DNA from: Enorma phocaeensis
Lineage (GTDB): Bacteria > Actinomycetota > Coriobacteriia > Coriobacteriales > Coriobacteriaceae
Assembly: GCF_016901575.1 (NCBI RefSeq)
Contig: NZ_JACJKQ010000002.1
Coordinates: 186,001-250,000 of the forward strand
Direction of reading: 5' to 3'
Length of the DNA: 64,000 nt
Under the pieces are notes generated by a model that did not search any database, was not told the origin of the DNA, and worked only from the letters and a program-made list of their open reading frames with translations. Positions 63,392-64,000 of the stretch are shown in pieces. Numbering within the stretch: position 1 is the first letter of the stretch; each line of letters begins with the position of its first letter. A program made the position numbers and the translations under genes.

Positions 63392-64000
63392 TTAGCGCTC
63401 CTTCGCCGCGAGGATGGCGCGGATGAGCGCGGCGACGCCGCGGTCGTTGTTGCTGGGAAGCAGGTATTGCGCATGGGCGCGCATGTGCTCCTCGGCGTTG
63501 GCGACCACGAAGCTGTGGCCCGCGGCCTCAAGCATCTCGATATCGTTGTAGGTGTCGCCGATGGCGGCGGTGTCGGCGATGTCGACGCCCAGCTGCTCGC
63601 ACAGGTGGTGTAGGCCGGAGCCCTTGTTGACGCCCTTGTTCATGAAGTCGAGCCACTCGACGCCGGCGCCCGCCACGCACAGCTTGTCTCCGAAGGCGGG
63701 GCCGAAGACCTCCTCGCTCGCCTGCTGGCTGTTGCGGTTCGGGAAATAGATGGTGTACTTGTTGGACTCGACGTCGATGTCGTCGAAGGAGTCAACGTAG
63801 TTGATCACCTTGTAGTACACGCTGAGCGCGTCGTGATAGGGGTGTCCGCTGGCGAGGACATAGGCCTCGTCGAAGGCGCACAGCACCGGGATGCCCGAGC
63901 CCTCCTCGATCGTGGCGCGGACAAGCTCGTGGTAGACGGCGGGGTCGATGAGGTCTTTGTAGACGTAGTCGCCGCGGTAGACGATCGATGCGCCGTTGTC
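63392..64000 (-). CDS. Cof-type HAD hydrolase, C-terminal part (5' end outside window)
   Basis: The frame is open to the right edge; ~202 codons are visible. The edge reads DNGASIVYRGDYVYKDLIDP, the cap-domain side of Cof/YidA phosphatases, followed by variable cap sequence and the conserved end: GVEWLDFMNKGVNKGSGLHHL with the motif III Lys, AAIGDTYNDIEMLEAAGHSFVVANA with the GDxxND motif IV, and a closing helix. The catalytic DxD motif I lies beyond the window. Small phospho-metabolite or sugar phosphate phosphatase; substrate unknown. Confidence 0.92.
   Translation of the reverse strand, partial: DNGASIVYRGDYVYKDLIDPAVYHELVRATIEEGSGIPVLCAFDEAYVLASGHPYHDALSVYYKVINYVDSFDDIDVESNKYTIYFPNRNSQQASEEVFGPAFGDKLCVAGAGVEWLDFMNKGVNKGSGLHHLCEQLGVDIADTAAIGDTYNDIEMLEAAGHSFVVANAEEHMRAHAQYLLPSNNDRGVAALIRAILAAKER

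Overview
This 64 kb window is chromosomal DNA from a high-GC Gram-positive anaerobe. Gene content and style point to the Coriobacteriia (Collinsella/Enorma/Olsenella-like): very GC-rich third positions, many small XRE, LytTR, TetR and AraC regulators paired with membrane proteins, an M18 aminopeptidase, a PepD-type dipeptidase, DUF3793 next to a flavodoxin, and ABC-type protection transporters. The genus is inference; no rRNA or tRNA gene was seen.

Layout. 1-2.9 kb: the 3' part of dnaE, then birA. 2.9-7.5 kb: a remnant XRE regulator, then an ABC exporter locus (two very small membrane proteins, ATPase, permease) controlled by a LytTR protein that carries a degenerate ABC domain, with a second permease divergent from it. 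7.6-14.2 kb: M18 aminopeptidase, a FecBCD-type metal-chelate importer (minus strand) and a divergent DUF3793-flavodoxin pair; the shared intergenic region carries two tandem AAGTT-N10-AACTT palindromes. 14.2-17.1 kb: GNAT acetyltransferase, a macro-domain remnant, nitroreductase, an Ala/Lys-rich membrane protein and an Rrf2 regulator. 17.1-22.3 kb: a lantibiotic-protection-like locus (histidine kinase, response regulator, small lipoprotein, two permeases, ATPase). Its two promoters share an 18-bp direct-repeat site, the likely binding site of its own response regulator.

22.3-35.5 kb is a patchwork: an antitoxin-nucleotidyltransferase fusion, YbaK deacylase, CorA, XRE/TetR/LytTR-DUF3021 units, an ArsC-ArsR fusion divergent from a DUF5714 gene, and a cluster of scars (serine recombinase remnant, Abi-family gene with an in-frame stop, second arsR 3' end, orphan AraC effector domain). 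35.5-40.6 kb holds a HipA N-terminal fragment, an AT-rich transferred pair of membrane proteins, a DUF4143-type ATPase with tandem operators and nested palindromes at its 3' end, and an autoregulated XRE unit. 40.8-43.2 kb encodes a YdbS/YdbT bacterial-PH pair. 43.4-48.7 kb has an AraC HTH fragment, a TetR-methyltransferase unit sharing one operator, an XRE/zinc-ribbon plus GyrI-like pair, and a compact lower-GC three-gene operon ending in DUF4160 that resembles an uncharacterised toxin-antitoxin-like module. 48.7-64 kb: gamma carbonic anhydrase, DUF2200, an ECF sigma/membrane protein/ABC operon, NlpC/P60-like hydrolase, ArsC-like protein without its cysteine, pepD, a scarred DUF4160/Phd region, a 1,111-residue sortase-anchored surface protein, polA and the C-terminal part of a HAD phosphatase.

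Main themes are regulated ABC export/protection systems whose operators can be read directly, and a high density of gene remnants and long perfect intergenic palindromes. Start sites were chosen by visible Shine-Dalgarno sequences and family homology. All family assignments are recognition by eye, not database results.
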